From a virus: a stretch of DNA of 41,369 bases. The DNA lies in IMG/VR virus record IMGVR_UViG_3300036846_000270, positions 1 through 41,369 of that record. The stretch is one strand, 5' to 3'. Under the pieces are notes generated by a model. That model ran no database searches. It had not been told where the DNA came from and was given only the letters and a program-made list of their open reading frames with translations. The position numbers and the translations under genes were made by a program. Of this stretch, positions 22,492 to 31,696 are shown piece by piece; position 1 is the stretch's first letter, and every line of letters starts with the position of its first letter.

Positions 22492-23929
22492 GCCGCCCTA
22501 TGCGATCCCGTCGATGCGGGAGATCAAGCGCCGGCGGTTTAATGGTGTTCGTGTCGTTTCGCTCTTCTCCGGCTGCGGCGGATCGAGCCTCGGCTATCGC
22601 ATGGCCGGCTGCAAGGTCGTTTGGGCGAACGAGTTTATTCCCGCGGCGCGTGACAGCTACCGGGCCAATTTCCCGCAAACGACGATCGATCCGCGCGATA
22701 TCCGGGAGATCACCGGTGCGGAGATCATGCAGGCGACCGGCCTCGAGGTCGGCGAACTCGACATCCTCGACGGCTCGCCGCCGTGCGCCTCGTTCTCGAC
22801 CGCCGGGAAGCGGTCCCGCGATTGGGGCAAGGTCAAGGCGTACAGCGAGACCAAGCAGCGGACCGACGATCTCTTTCTTGAATATGTCCGGCTTGTCCGC
22901 GAGCTGCGGCCGAAGCGGTTTATCGCCGAGAACGTCGCCGGTCTCGTAAAGGGCGTCGGCAAGGGTTGGTTTCTCGATATCTACGGCGCGCTCCAAGAGG
23001 CCGGCTATCGCGTCGGTGCACAGCTTCTCGATGCCCAATGGCTCGGCGTCCCGCAGGCGCGGCAGCGGCTTTTCTTTGTCGGCGTCCGCAACGATCTCGA
23101 CGCCGCGCCGGCGTTCCCGAAGCCGCTCCCGTACCGCTACAGCGTCCGCGATGCGCTGCCGTGGATCACCGCTACCGGCGGTATCCGATCGACCGGCTTC
23201 GGCGGCGACCAACTGCAGCCGTCTTCTTTGCCGGCGCAAACTATTATGGCCGGCGGCGGTCACGGTATGAATACGTCGCAGTTTGGCGTTGTCGCAACTA
23301 TCGAGCACGCAAACGGCTGGAACGGCCACGCGCCGCAATCGATCGAGAAGCCGGCGCTAACGATCCAGGCGGACCGGCCGGTCGCGGTTATGACGAAGCG
23401 CGGACCGCGCTCGGCCGAGAAGCCGGCTCCGACCGTGATGACGCATAACCGGCGCTACACCCACGGCGAGCTAAGTCTCACCGTCGAGCCGGAAGCCGAC
23501 ATGACCGGCTACGCGGTCGGCGACGAGCTACGGAAGCTAGCACCTGGTGCGCAGTCCGATCGCTACTTCCAGCTTGTCCGCGCGCCGCTCAACGGACCGT
23601 CGCCGACGATCACCGTCGAAGGCAAGAAAGCGCACGCGGCGTCGGTCGCGCATCCGATCGAGCGGCGCAAATTCTCGATCGCCGAGCTGCGCCGGATATG
23701 CGGCTTCCCGGACGACTTCGTTCTAACGGGAACGTATCAGCAGCAATGGGAGCGGCTCGGCCGCGCGGTCCCGCCGCCGATGATGGCGGCGCTCGTCGCG
23801 GCGAATATCGCGATCGACGCTAGGCCCGCTAGGACAGGCCGTAGCAGGGCGAAGCCGGTTCCGGCTACTACGATAGCGGCGGCGCTCGTTCCCCCTGCTA
23901 GCGCGCCGCCGGAGCCGGCCGCCGCATGA
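22469..23929 (+). CDS. DNA (cytosine-5) methyltransferase
   Basis: A 486-aa C5 methyltransferase. Motif I is SLFSGCGGSSLG (residues 31-42), the catalytic loop is DGSPPCASFS with Cys106, motif VI is AENVAG, motif VIII is PQARQRLFFVG, and the variable target-recognition part is about 205-390, followed by SIAELRRICGFPDDF and a final motif X helix. It would modify phage DNA against host restriction. The target sequence cannot be read by eye. GTG at 22469 is chosen, with GGAG 11 bases upstream; GTG at 22457 is also in frame. An Ala/Pro-rich tail ends it. Confidence 0.92.
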   Translation: MSNAKPPKPPYAIPSMREIKRRRFNGVRVVSLFSGCGGSSLGYRMAGCKVVWANEFIPAARDSYRANFPQTTIDPRDIREITGAEIMQATGLEVGELDILDGSPPCASFSTAGKRSRDWGKVKAYSETKQRTDDLFLEYVRLVRELRPKRFIAENVAGLVKGVGKGWFLDIYGALQEAGYRVGAQLLDAQWLGVPQARQRLFFVGVRNDLDAAPAFPKPLPYRYSVRDALPWITATGGIRSTGFGGDQLQPSSLPAQTIMAGGGHGMNTSQFGVVATIEHANGWNGHAPQSIEKPALTIQADRPVAVMTKRGPRSAEKPAPTVMTHNRRYTHGELSLTVEPEADMTGYAVGDELRKLAPGAQSDRYFQLVRAPLNGPSPTITVEGKKAHAASVAHPIERRKFSIAELRRICGFPDDFVLTGTYQQQWERLGRAVPPPMMAALVAANIAIDARPARTGRSRAKPVPATTIAAALVPPASAPPEPAAA

Positions 23930-23938
23930 TCCGCGCAC

Positions 23939-23963
23939 AAAAAAAGACCGGCTCGAAAGCCGG
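23939..23963 (-). terminator. Rho-independent terminator, minus strand
   Basis: On the minus strand CCGGCT-TTCG-AGCCGG is followed by TCTTTTTTT. The TTCG tetraloop and T-run make it a textbook terminator. It lies downstream of the minus gene at 24115..24681. Confidence 0.85.
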
Positions 23964-24114
23964 CCCTCAGGTTGGGGATATTGCGGTTTACGATCTCGAA
24001 ACGGCGGTCCCGACCGCGAGCGGACAGTCGCCGATAATGACGCCGCAAGGGACGGAGATCGTCGCGACGACCGCACAAAGGACGATCGCCGCGAACCGAT
24101 ACCAATATCCCATA

Positions 24115-24681
24115 TCAGACCCGGAAGTACCGCGTCCGACCGCCGTCCTTTTCCTTGCGAACGCCGAAGTCCGCGGCTTTGATCGCGCGGCCGATCGTTG
24201 CGCCGGCCTTTTTCCAGCCGCCGAGCGCTTCGCAGACTTCCCGCTCGGTCGCGCCTTCCGGCCGCGAGATCAGCGCCCAGATGCGTTCCTTGACGGTCGG
24301 ACCGCGCTCGGTCTTCGCGTCGGCCTTGCGCGCGGCTTTGAGACCGTCCGCCAATTCGCCGTTGACCGGCTCGGCCGGCTTCGCGGCCTTGGCGACGCGC
24401 TTCGCGATCGCTTGGTCGACCCGACGACCGCGGCCGGCGCGCGGCGGCTTCTCGACCGGCGCGGCCGGCTTGGCGACCTTGCGAACGCGAACCGAACCGT
24501 CGCCCGCCTTGACGCCGCTAGCGGCGCGCGCCTTGCGGATCGGCTCGTTGAGCATCTCCGCAAGGATGGCGGGACCGGGATCGCCGACCGCCGGCATGGC
24601 CGGCTCGACGCGAGCGCGGAAGACGGCGGGAAGTTCTTTTGGCGCGCGCGGCTGGCGCGTCGGTTTCAAAGTCTTAGTCAT
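24115..24681 (-). CDS. Basic protein with C-terminal winged-helix-like (DUF3489-like) domain
   Basis: A 188-aa protein. The N-terminal 120 residues are Lys/Arg/Ala/Pro-rich and probably unfolded. The C-terminal 60, KERIWALISRPEGATEREVC then GGWKKAGATIGRAI and a final GGRTRYFRV, resemble the DUF3489 winged-helix pattern. It is probably DNA-binding. It is the only minus gene among rightward genes from 17.7 kb on, with its own terminator (23939-23963) and a GAGGA ribosome site, so it may be expressed in the lysogen. Confidence 0.7.
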   Translation of the reverse strand: MTKTLKPTRQPRAPKELPAVFRARVEPAMPAVGDPGPAILAEMLNEPIRKARAASGVKAGDGSVRVRKVAKPAAPVEKPPRAGRGRRVDQAIAKRVAKAAKPAEPVNGELADGLKAARKADAKTERGPTVKERIWALISRPEGATEREVCEALGGWKKAGATIGRAIKAADFGVRKEKDGGRTRYFRV

Positions 24682-24766
24682 GGTCCTCAGTTCCTTGTTT
24701 TTGCAGGCGGATTTGCCCGCGCCGTTTATTTGGCGGGTTGCCAGCCGGCGTTCCAGGGTCAACCCT

Positions 24767-25441
24767 ATGCCCGATAGCAGCTTTGCAATACCGCAGGTTT
24801 GGACGTTTGAGGATGGCGGCGTCGCCGCCGGCTTCGAGCAGCATGTCCGCGAGCAGCTCCCCTGGTACGATCTCGCGACCGGCGCGGTCTGCCATGTCGC
24901 GCGGCATTATCTCGGCGAGCGCGGGACGGTTTACGACCTTGGCGCGGCGACCGGCAATATCGGCCGCGCACTCGCGCCGACGCTCTCCGCGCGGCTCGCG
25001 AAGCTAATCCCGATCGAGCCGTCGCGCGAAATGGCCGACGCCTATACGGGGCCGCATCCGAAAAATCTCCTGCTGACGCGCGCCGAAGAGATCGAGGTCT
25101 TCGACGAATTCGATGTCGCGGTCGCGTTCCTGACGCTGATGTTTGTCCCGCCGCGCTCCCGGCGAATCCTACTCCGGCGGCTCTGCGCGGCGGCGAACCC
25201 CGGCGGCGCGATCATCATCTTCGATAAGGTCGAGGCCGCGGCCGGCTACGCCGCGACCGTTCTCTGGCGGCTGACGCTCGCCGGCAAAGTCGCGACCGGC
25301 GTCCCGGCCGACGAGATCATCGCAAAAGAGCTATCGCTGATGGGCGTTCAACGGCCGCTCGATCCGGCGTTGCTCGACGATTTCAACCCGATCGAATTCT
25401 TCCGCTTTGGCGAATTCGCCGGCTGGGTCATCGAGACATGA
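24767..25441 (+). CDS. SAM-dependent methyltransferase (class I)
   Basis: A 224-aa protein. Motif I is VYDLGAATGNIGRAL, followed by LIPIEPSREMADAY and the FDVAVAFLTLMFVPP strand-helix, similar in layout to CmoA-type methyltransferases. The substrate is unknown: protein, nucleotide or small molecule. Its ATG lies 86 bases from the divergent basic-protein gene and its stop overlaps the TerS start (ATGA), so it is translated with the packaging genes. The longer ORF reaching back to 24155 is antisense shadow. Confidence 0.8.
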   Translation: MPDSSFAIPQVWTFEDGGVAAGFEQHVREQLPWYDLATGAVCHVARHYLGERGTVYDLGAATGNIGRALAPTLSARLAKLIPIEPSREMADAYTGPHPKNLLLTRAEEIEVFDEFDVAVAFLTLMFVPPRSRRILLRRLCAAANPGGAIIIFDKVEAAAGYAATVLWRLTLAGKVATGVPADEIIAKELSLMGVQRPLDPALLDDFNPIEFFRFGEFAGWVIET

Positions 25442-25944
25442 AAGGCAACCGCGGCGGGCGTCCGGCCAAGCCGACGGCATTGCACAAATTGCACAACACC
25501 AAAACGCGGACCGATCGCCGCGCCGAGCCGCTCGCCGAGGGCGATCTCTCGACCGCGCCGGAGTGGCTCAACGCGAGCCAGCGCCAAGGCTGGGACTACG
25601 CGCTCGACCACGCACCGAAGCATCTCCTAAAGATGATCGACCGCGGCGCGCTCGCGCTCTGGGTCATCGCCGAGGACAATCTCCGGCTCGCGACCGTCAC
25701 CCAGAACCAGCTTAACGAGCGGTCGCGCGATCTCCCGATGCTGATTAAGTCGCCGCTCGGGATGACGACCTCGCCGTATATCGACATCGTCGATCGCTGC
25801 GCGAAGATCATGTTCCGCGCGATCGCCGAACTCGGCTTCTCGCCGGCGGCGCGGCCGCGGCTCAAACTCGACCCGGCCGACATGCCGGCGGAAGCCGAGA
25901 ACCCTTGGTCGCAGTTCAAGGTGATCTCCGGTGGCCGCGACTAG
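25438..25944 (+). CDS. terS: Terminase small subunit (P27 family)
   Basis: A 168-aa protein. GNRGGRPAKPTALHKLHN at the start, then PEWLNASQRQGWDYAL, a central helix with LALWVIAEDNLRLAT and the C-terminal PYIDIVDRCAKIM segment match the P27-type small terminase family. It recognises phage DNA and regulates TerL. TerL starts inside its last codons. Confidence 0.88.
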   Translation: MKGNRGGRPAKPTALHKLHNTKTRTDRRAEPLAEGDLSTAPEWLNASQRQGWDYALDHAPKHLLKMIDRGALALWVIAEDNLRLATVTQNQLNERSRDLPMLIKSPLGMTTSPYIDIVDRCAKIMFRAIAELGFSPAARPRLKLDPADMPAEAENPWSQFKVISGGRD

Positions 25945-27601
25945 CTTCGTTCGCGACGCGATCCGCTACGCCGAAGCTTGCGCCGCCGGCCGGCAGATCG
26001 TCAGTCACCACGCGCGGCTCGCGGCGAAGCGGTTTCTCGGCGATCTCGAACGGGACGAGTGGGAGTTCCGCGATGATCTCGCCGAAAAGGCGATGCTCTT
26101 CGCCTCGATGCTCCCGAATATCAAGGGACCGGACGCCGGCCGCGACATCGAGTTGATGGATTGGCAGAAGTTCGTCTTCGCGAACGTCTTCGGCTTTGTC
26201 GAGCGCGGGACGACGACGCGGCGCTTCCGCCAGGGCGTCGTCTATGTCCCGAAGGGCAACGGGAAGACGACGATCGCCGCGCCGATGGCGCTCTACATCA
26301 CCTTTGGCGAAGGTGAAGGCGGCGCGGAAGGCTACGCCGCCGCGGTCACACGCGACCAAGCGCGGATCCTCTTCGAGACCGCCCAGAACATGGTCCGCCG
26401 CTCGGAGGGGATGCGCCGTGAGCTCGGCGTCGGTGTTCTCGTCAACTCGATACACCAGCAAGCGACCGCGTCGCGCTTTGTCCCGATCAGCTCCGACGCG
26501 AAGGCGCTCGACGGTCTCAATGTCGCCTGTGCGGTTTGCGACGAGATCGGCTCCCACCGGACGAGTGAGGTCTACGATGCGCTCATCACGGCAACCGGGA
26601 AGCGGCGTCAGCCCTTCCTACTTAGCATCTCGACCGCGACCGGCAACAACGCCGGGATCGGCAAACAGCTCTGGGACTACCTCCTGCGGGTTCTGCAAGC
26701 GGGCGCGCAAGATGATCGGCTATTCGGTGTCATCTATTCGGTCGATGACGACGACGATCCGTGGGACGAGGCGACCTGGGTAAAGGCTAATCCCGGCTGG
26801 GGACGCTCGGTTCAGCCGGACGCGATCCGCGCGATCATGCGACAGGCGCGCAACAACCCGGCGCAGGAAGCCGCGGCGCGGACCCGTCACCTCAACGTCT
26901 GGATCGGCGCGGACGAGGCGCTTTTCTCGATGCGCGCGTGGCTCGCTTGCGGCAACCGCGAACTGCAGCTCGACGACTTCGCCGGCCAACGCTGCCACAT
27001 GGCGCTCGATCTCGCCTCGAAGACCGACCTTGCCTCGCTCGCGATCGTTTTCCCGGAGTACCGCGGGAGCGAATTGCATTACACCGTCTTCGTCCGCAAC
27101 TACCTCAACGAAGGCGCGGTGCTGGAAGCGCGCAACGCCTCCTATCCCGGCTGGGCCGCGGACGGCGAGCTAACCGTCACTCCCGGCGACGAGACCGATT
27201 ATGCGACGATCGAGGCCGACGTTCTCGATCTCGCGCGACGCTTCCGCGTCGAGAGCCTCGGCTACGATCCGTGGGGTTCAACGCAGATGGCGCAGCGGCT
27301 CCAAGGCGAGCAGATCAACTGCGTCGAGTTCCGCGCGACGACGGCAAACTTCAGCGAGGCGACCAAGGAACTTGACGCCGCGATGCGCTCCGGCCGGATC
27401 GCGCATGACGGCAACGGTCCGCTGACATGGTGCATCGGGAACGTCGTCGGCCACTACGACGCGCGCTCAAACGTCTATCCGCGCAAGGCGCGGCCGGAGA
27501 ATAAGATCGACGCCGCGACCGCAACGATTATGGCGATTGCGCGCTGCATGACCGGACCGGGACCGTCCGTCTACACGACGCGAGGTCTTCTCTCGATCTG
27601 A
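25931..27601 (+). CDS. terL: Terminase large subunit (HK97 type)
   Basis: A 556-aa packaging motor. The ATPase has Walker A VVYVPKGNGKTT (residues ~103-114) and Walker B NVACAVCDEIGS (~197-208); the RNase H-like nuclease has Asp360 in MALDLASKTD, YDPWGS near 435 and the closing NKIDAATATIMA. Full length for the family. The GTG at 25931 overlaps TerS by 14 bases. Confidence 0.95.
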   Translation: MAATSFVRDAIRYAEACAAGRQIVSHHARLAAKRFLGDLERDEWEFRDDLAEKAMLFASMLPNIKGPDAGRDIELMDWQKFVFANVFGFVERGTTTRRFRQGVVYVPKGNGKTTIAAPMALYITFGEGEGGAEGYAAAVTRDQARILFETAQNMVRRSEGMRRELGVGVLVNSIHQQATASRFVPISSDAKALDGLNVACAVCDEIGSHRTSEVYDALITATGKRRQPFLLSISTATGNNAGIGKQLWDYLLRVLQAGAQDDRLFGVIYSVDDDDDPWDEATWVKANPGWGRSVQPDAIRAIMRQARNNPAQEAAARTRHLNVWIGADEALFSMRAWLACGNRELQLDDFAGQRCHMALDLASKTDLASLAIVFPEYRGSELHYTVFVRNYLNEGAVLEARNASYPGWAADGELTVTPGDETDYATIEADVLDLARRFRVESLGYDPWGSTQMAQRLQGEQINCVEFRATTANFSEATKELDAAMRSGRIAHDGNGPLTWCIGNVVGHYDARSNVYPRKARPENKIDAATATIMAIARCMTGPGPSVYTTRGLLSI

Positions 27602-28956
27602 TGTCCCTCTGGACATGGCTGACGGGCGAGCCGTCATCTTCCCCCACCCGCGTTGAGCCGGCGATCGTCGCTGCGATCGGAGCGCCAGCCGAGAAGCAGC
27701 CAGGGGACATCGTCGGCTCTTTGAACTCGATGGCGTTCCCGCAACCGCTGCTCTATGCGGCGCTCGGCGGCTACGCCTCGAACACCGGCGTCCCGGTGAC
27801 GCCGTTTACCGCGCTCCAATCCGCCGCGGTTTACGGCTGCATAAAGTGCATTTCGGAAGATATCGCCGGCTTGCCGCTCCAAATCCGCCGGCGGACACCC
27901 GGCGGCGGCTGGGTCATCGACGGCGCGCATCCGTTGAACCGGCTTTTCCGCCGGCCCAACCGCTGGATGTCGGCGCAGCAATTCTGGTCGTATGCGCTAA
28001 CCGCGTTTTGTCTCCGCGGGAACTCCTACATCGTCATCAATCGCGACAAGACCGGCACGCCGGTCGAGCTGATCCCGGTAACGCCGGACCGCGTGACGGT
28101 GAAGCTTTCGGCGGTTGACGGGATGCCCTGGTATCTCGTCAACGCGCGCCAGATCGGGATCGGCGTCTGGGTGCCGCCGGAAGACATGATCCACATGAAG
28201 AATATGTCGGTCGATGGCTATCTCGGCCTATCGCCGATCGCTTGCGCGCAAGATGTCGTCGGCTTGGCGCTCGCGGCGCAGCAGCACGGCGCGATTCTCT
28301 TCCGCCAAGGCGCGCAGCTCGGCGGCGTCTTGAAGCATCCCGGCCGGCTCGGCAAAGAGGCGTCGGACAATCTCGCCGAAAGCTGGCGCGATACCCACTC
28401 CGGCGTCCAGAACGCGCATAAGGTGGCGATACTCGAAGAGGGGATGTCGTTCGAGAAAATCGCGATCACCAACGAAGACGCGCAGTTTCTTCAGACGCGG
28501 CAATTTCAGGTTCTCGACATCTGCCGGATATACCGCGTCCCGCCGCATAAGCTGGCGGACTACGGTCGCGCGACCTTCAACAACATCGAGCAACAGCAAC
28601 AGTCGTATGTGGACGATGCGCTCGGACCTTGCACCGAGCAGCTCGAAGGGCTGATGGACGACCAACTGTTATTCGACGACGAGCGCGAAACCTACGGGAC
28701 GCATTTCGACTACACCGGCTTGCTCCGCGGCGACACGATTCGCCGCTATCAGAGCTACGTCCTCGGCCTGACCAACGGCTTTCTCAACGCGAACGAAGTC
28801 CGCGCCCAGGAGGGTCTCAATCCGATCCCCGGCGGCGACGAGTATCGCATCCCGCTCAATACCGGGAGCGCCGACGACGCGATCGGCGGGATCGGCGTCC
28901 CGAAGCCGCCCGGTCTCAATGTCGATGAAGGCGGCGATAGCGAGGGGGGCGCATGA
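27601..28956 (+). CDS. Portal protein (HK97 family)
   Basis: A 451-aa portal protein. ALQSAAVYGCIKCISEDIAG, then LLYAALGG and a later TRQFQVLDICRIYRVPPHKL are family hallmarks. It forms the dodecameric ring at the head vertex through which DNA passes. The C-terminal ~20 residues are Gly/Pro-rich. The ATG shares a base with the TerL stop. Confidence 0.95.
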   Translation: MSLWTWLTGEPSSSPTRVEPAIVAAIGAPAEKQPGDIVGSLNSMAFPQPLLYAALGGYASNTGVPVTPFTALQSAAVYGCIKCISEDIAGLPLQIRRRTPGGGWVIDGAHPLNRLFRRPNRWMSAQQFWSYALTAFCLRGNSYIVINRDKTGTPVELIPVTPDRVTVKLSAVDGMPWYLVNARQIGIGVWVPPEDMIHMKNMSVDGYLGLSPIACAQDVVGLALAAQQHGAILFRQGAQLGGVLKHPGRLGKEASDNLAESWRDTHSGVQNAHKVAILEEGMSFEKIAITNEDAQFLQTRQFQVLDICRIYRVPPHKLADYGRATFNNIEQQQQSYVDDALGPCTEQLEGLMDDQLLFDDERETYGTHFDYTGLLRGDTIRRYQSYVLGLTNGFLNANEVRAQEGLNPIPGGDEYRIPLNTGSADDAIGGIGVPKPPGLNVDEGGDSEGGA

Positions 28957-29651
28957 ACTTCGTTACCGCGCAAGGCTTCAAGAGTTTTCACGTGAAATCC
29001 TCGCCGCTCGGCGCTCCACTCCGGACCAAAGACCCGGCAATTTTCGCCGGCGTCCGCAAGATGGCGACCGAGCCGATCGCCGCCGCCGGCGAGCGGACCT
29101 TGCGCTTCACCATCTCGACCGGCGCGGTCGATCGCGACCAAGATACGATCAGCGTCGCCGGCTGGCAGCTCGACCATTTCGTCCGCAATCCGGTCGTTCT
29201 CTGGTCGCACCGCGCCGAGGACTTGCCGATCGGGAAGGTCGTCGATATCGGCCGCGACGACAGCCGGCTCTTCGCCGCGGTCAAGTTCCTTCCCGGCGGC
29301 TATGGCGCGGCGAGCGATCTCGCCGACGTCGTCTACCGGATGGCGAACGACGGCTTTCTCGCCGCGACGAGCGTCGGCTTCCGGCCGATGGCGTGGGACT
29401 TTACCGACGACGAGACCCGCGGCGCGGATAGCTGGTTTCCCGGTATCGACTTTCACGAACAGGAACTGGTCGAGCTATCGATCTGCACCGTTCCGTCCAA
29501 TCCGGAAGCGCTGATCGATGGCGCGATCCCGATCGAGCCGGGAGGCGGGAGCAATGATGCCGCTCCGGTCATCTCGCCGGCTCCTGTCCAGCTTCTCAAC
29601 ACCGACCGTTATCGCCGGCGCGCTCGGGCCGCGCTCGTCGGGGTCTTTTGA
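28953..29651 (+). CDS. Prohead protease (U35/HK97 gp4 family)
   Basis: A 232-aa protease. His86 in VVLWSHR, Ser140 in LAATSVGF and Glu174 in ELVELSICTVPSNPEA match the conserved residues of this family. It cuts the scaffold part off the capsid protein and then itself. The order portal-protease-capsid is the HK97 order. The start overlaps the portal stop (ATGA). Confidence 0.93.
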   Translation: MNFVTAQGFKSFHVKSSPLGAPLRTKDPAIFAGVRKMATEPIAAAGERTLRFTISTGAVDRDQDTISVAGWQLDHFVRNPVVLWSHRAEDLPIGKVVDIGRDDSRLFAAVKFLPGGYGAASDLADVVYRMANDGFLAATSVGFRPMAWDFTDDETRGADSWFPGIDFHEQELVELSICTVPSNPEALIDGAIPIEPGGGSNDAAPVISPAPVQLLNTDRYRRRARAALVGVF

Positions 29652-29678
29652 TCGCCCGCCCATGAAAGGGGACTACCG

Positions 29679-31430
29679 ATGAAGCAGTTTCGCGAAAAGC
29701 TTCACGAGCTACAGCGGAAGCGGACGCTAAAGCGCGCCGAACTCTCGGAGTGGATGGCAAAGCAGGACGAAGGCGAAGAGCCGACCTCGGACGACGAGAA
29801 AAACCGCTTCGACCAGATCATGGCCGAGCTGCAGGAGCTGGAAGACCGGATCGGCCGTTGCGAAGAGGCGATCGCCGGTTCCGCGCCGGACGAAGAGGAA
29901 GAGGAAGGCGCGAAGGCCGAGGATGACGAAGACGACGAAGACGACGAAGACGATGAGGAAAAGCGCTTCCGCCGCGGCGGTCGCGGGAAAGGGATGGCGT
30001 CCGTGACCGGACTTGTCGCGAAAGGCGGGATGCGCGTCTGGGCCAAGCCGAAAGGCCGCGGCGTCCGCGGGCAAGGGTTCCAAGTCGCGCGCTTTATGAT
30101 CGGCCTCGCTCATGCCAAGTGGAACGGCAAGGCGGCGGCGATGGAATTCATCGAGAACCGCTTCGGCGATTCCGATGTCGCGAAGGCGCTGAACTACACC
30201 GTCGTCGCGGAGGGTGGCGCTTTGATTCCGCAAGATTTCATGGCGGAAATGATCGAGCTGCTCCGCGCGAATGTCGTCGTTCGCGGCGCGTCGCCGATGA
30301 CGGTTCAAATGCCGATGGGCAACCTGACGCTGCCGCGGCTCGCCGCCGGTGCGACCTCGCTCTATCAAGGCGAACTCGACGACATCTCGGTGACGGAAGA
30401 GCAATTCGACGACCTGAACCTCATCGCCAAAAAGCTAACGGCGATGGTCCCGGTCTCGAATGACCTTATCCGCCGCGCGCCGATCGGCGTCGAGGCGATC
30501 GTCCGTGACGATCTGATCCAATCGATCGCGCGCAAGGAAGACGTTCAGTTTCTCCGCTCGGACGGGACCAATAAAGGCCCGGTCGGCTTTCGGAGCCTCG
30601 TCCTCCCGGCGAACCTCCTGACGGTTCCGGCGCTCGGCGCGACGCCGCCGGCGGGAGCCGATCTCAACGCGGTCGTTCAAGCGCTCGCGGCGATGAAGCT
30701 GGTTCTCGTCAACGGCATGTCGCGGATGATCCGGCCGGCGTGGTTCTTTGCGCCGACGCTGATCGAATACATCCGGACCCGGCGCGACTCGGTCGGCGGC
30801 TTCTACTACAAAGATGAGGTTGCGGGCGGGACGCTCGACGGCATCCCGTTCTACACTTCGCAGCAGATTCCGACCAATCTCGGGACCGGCAACGGGAGCG
30901 AGTTCTATCTCGTCGATATGGCGGACGTCGTCATCGGCGATACGCTGAACGTGATGGTCGATGCGTCGGACGTTGCGGCGTACTACGGGACGGACGGGAA
31001 GGTCGTCTCGACGTTCCAGCGGGATCAGTCGCTCTTCCGTGTCATCACCGAGCATGACATGAACATGCGACACCTTCAGTCGCTCGCGGTCGCGACAACG
31101 ACGGACTGGATGTTCGCCGGTCTACCGGGCGTTCCCGGCGCGGCGTGGTCGACCCAGGCGCTCAATCCGCATTGGGCACAGGCTCCGGCGGCTTGGCCGG
31201 CGTCGCAGACGCACGATCCGGCTCCGACGATCTATGACCCGGCCGTTGTGGCTAGCTCGGCCTTTGCCGGGACGCTTACCGCGCACCCGGGCGGCGGTCC
31301 GTATCCGCTGACGCCGGCGGGGCCGATCCCGACCGAAGCACAGGCCGAGGGAGAGGCCGCGCCGCCGCCGCCAGCGCCGCCGCCGACCGAGCCGCCCGGT
31401 AACGGCGGACGCACCGGAGGTCGTCGATGA
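29679..31430 (+). CDS. Major capsid protein (HK97 fold) with scaffold and extended tail
   Basis: A 583-aa protein. Residues 1-115 are a coiled-coil scaffold (delta) domain ending in a dense acidic run (DDEDDEDDEDDEE), followed by a basic RRGGRGKG stretch that may hold the cleavage site. The HK97 core is typical: EGGALIPQDFMAEMIELLRA, then TAMVPVSNDLIRRAP and the late TEHDMNMRHLQSLAV. The last ~100 residues after MFAGLPG form a Pro/Ala-rich tail not usual for the family, which may reach the outside of the head. Its ribosome site is AAGGGGA. Confidence 0.93.
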   Translation: MKQFREKLHELQRKRTLKRAELSEWMAKQDEGEEPTSDDEKNRFDQIMAELQELEDRIGRCEEAIAGSAPDEEEEEGAKAEDDEDDEDDEDDEEKRFRRGGRGKGMASVTGLVAKGGMRVWAKPKGRGVRGQGFQVARFMIGLAHAKWNGKAAAMEFIENRFGDSDVAKALNYTVVAEGGALIPQDFMAEMIELLRANVVVRGASPMTVQMPMGNLTLPRLAAGATSLYQGELDDISVTEEQFDDLNLIAKKLTAMVPVSNDLIRRAPIGVEAIVRDDLIQSIARKEDVQFLRSDGTNKGPVGFRSLVLPANLLTVPALGATPPAGADLNAVVQALAAMKLVLVNGMSRMIRPAWFFAPTLIEYIRTRRDSVGGFYYKDEVAGGTLDGIPFYTSQQIPTNLGTGNGSEFYLVDMADVVIGDTLNVMVDASDVAAYYGTDGKVVSTFQRDQSLFRVITEHDMNMRHLQSLAVATTTDWMFAGLPGVPGAAWSTQALNPHWAQAPAAWPASQTHDPAPTIYDPAVVASSAFAGTLTAHPGGGPYPLTPAGPIPTEAQAEGEAAPPPPAPPPTEPPGNGGRTGGRR

Positions 31431-31696
31431 TCGGCAATAGCCAGCCGATCCACACCAACAGCGGACCCCGATTGGCGGTCCGCTTTTTGGTTCAGTGGCA
31501 AAACTACTTCCGCGGCGACGTTGCGGCGTTCCCGGCGCGGATGGCGCGCGGCCTTGTCCAACGCGGCAAGGCCGAGCCGGTCAATATCGCCGGATCGGAC
31601 GCCGAGCCGCCGGAAGGCGCGGAGTGGACGATCCGCGCCGCCGCCGCGCCGCCGTTCCGCCAACGCGCGGCCGGAGACGATCTCGAAGACCTCTAG
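31427..31696 (+). CDS. Small head-region protein
   Basis: An 89-aa protein. The segment LAVRFLVQWQNYFRGDVAAF recurs in many phages just after the capsid gene (there usually YN-x-GE-x-A-x-F); the function is not known, although a head-completion or decoration role is commonly assumed. It overlaps the capsid stop as ATGA. Confidence 0.75.
   Translation: MIGNSQPIHTNSGPRLAVRFLVQWQNYFRGDVAAFPARMARGLVQRGKAEPVNIAGSDAEPPEGAEWTIRAAAAPPFRQRAAGDDLEDL

Noticed and set aside
24155-24766. N-terminal extension of the SAM methyltransferase ORF
   Set aside because: The extension is antisense to the basic protein gene; the enzyme fold starts after the ATG at 24767.
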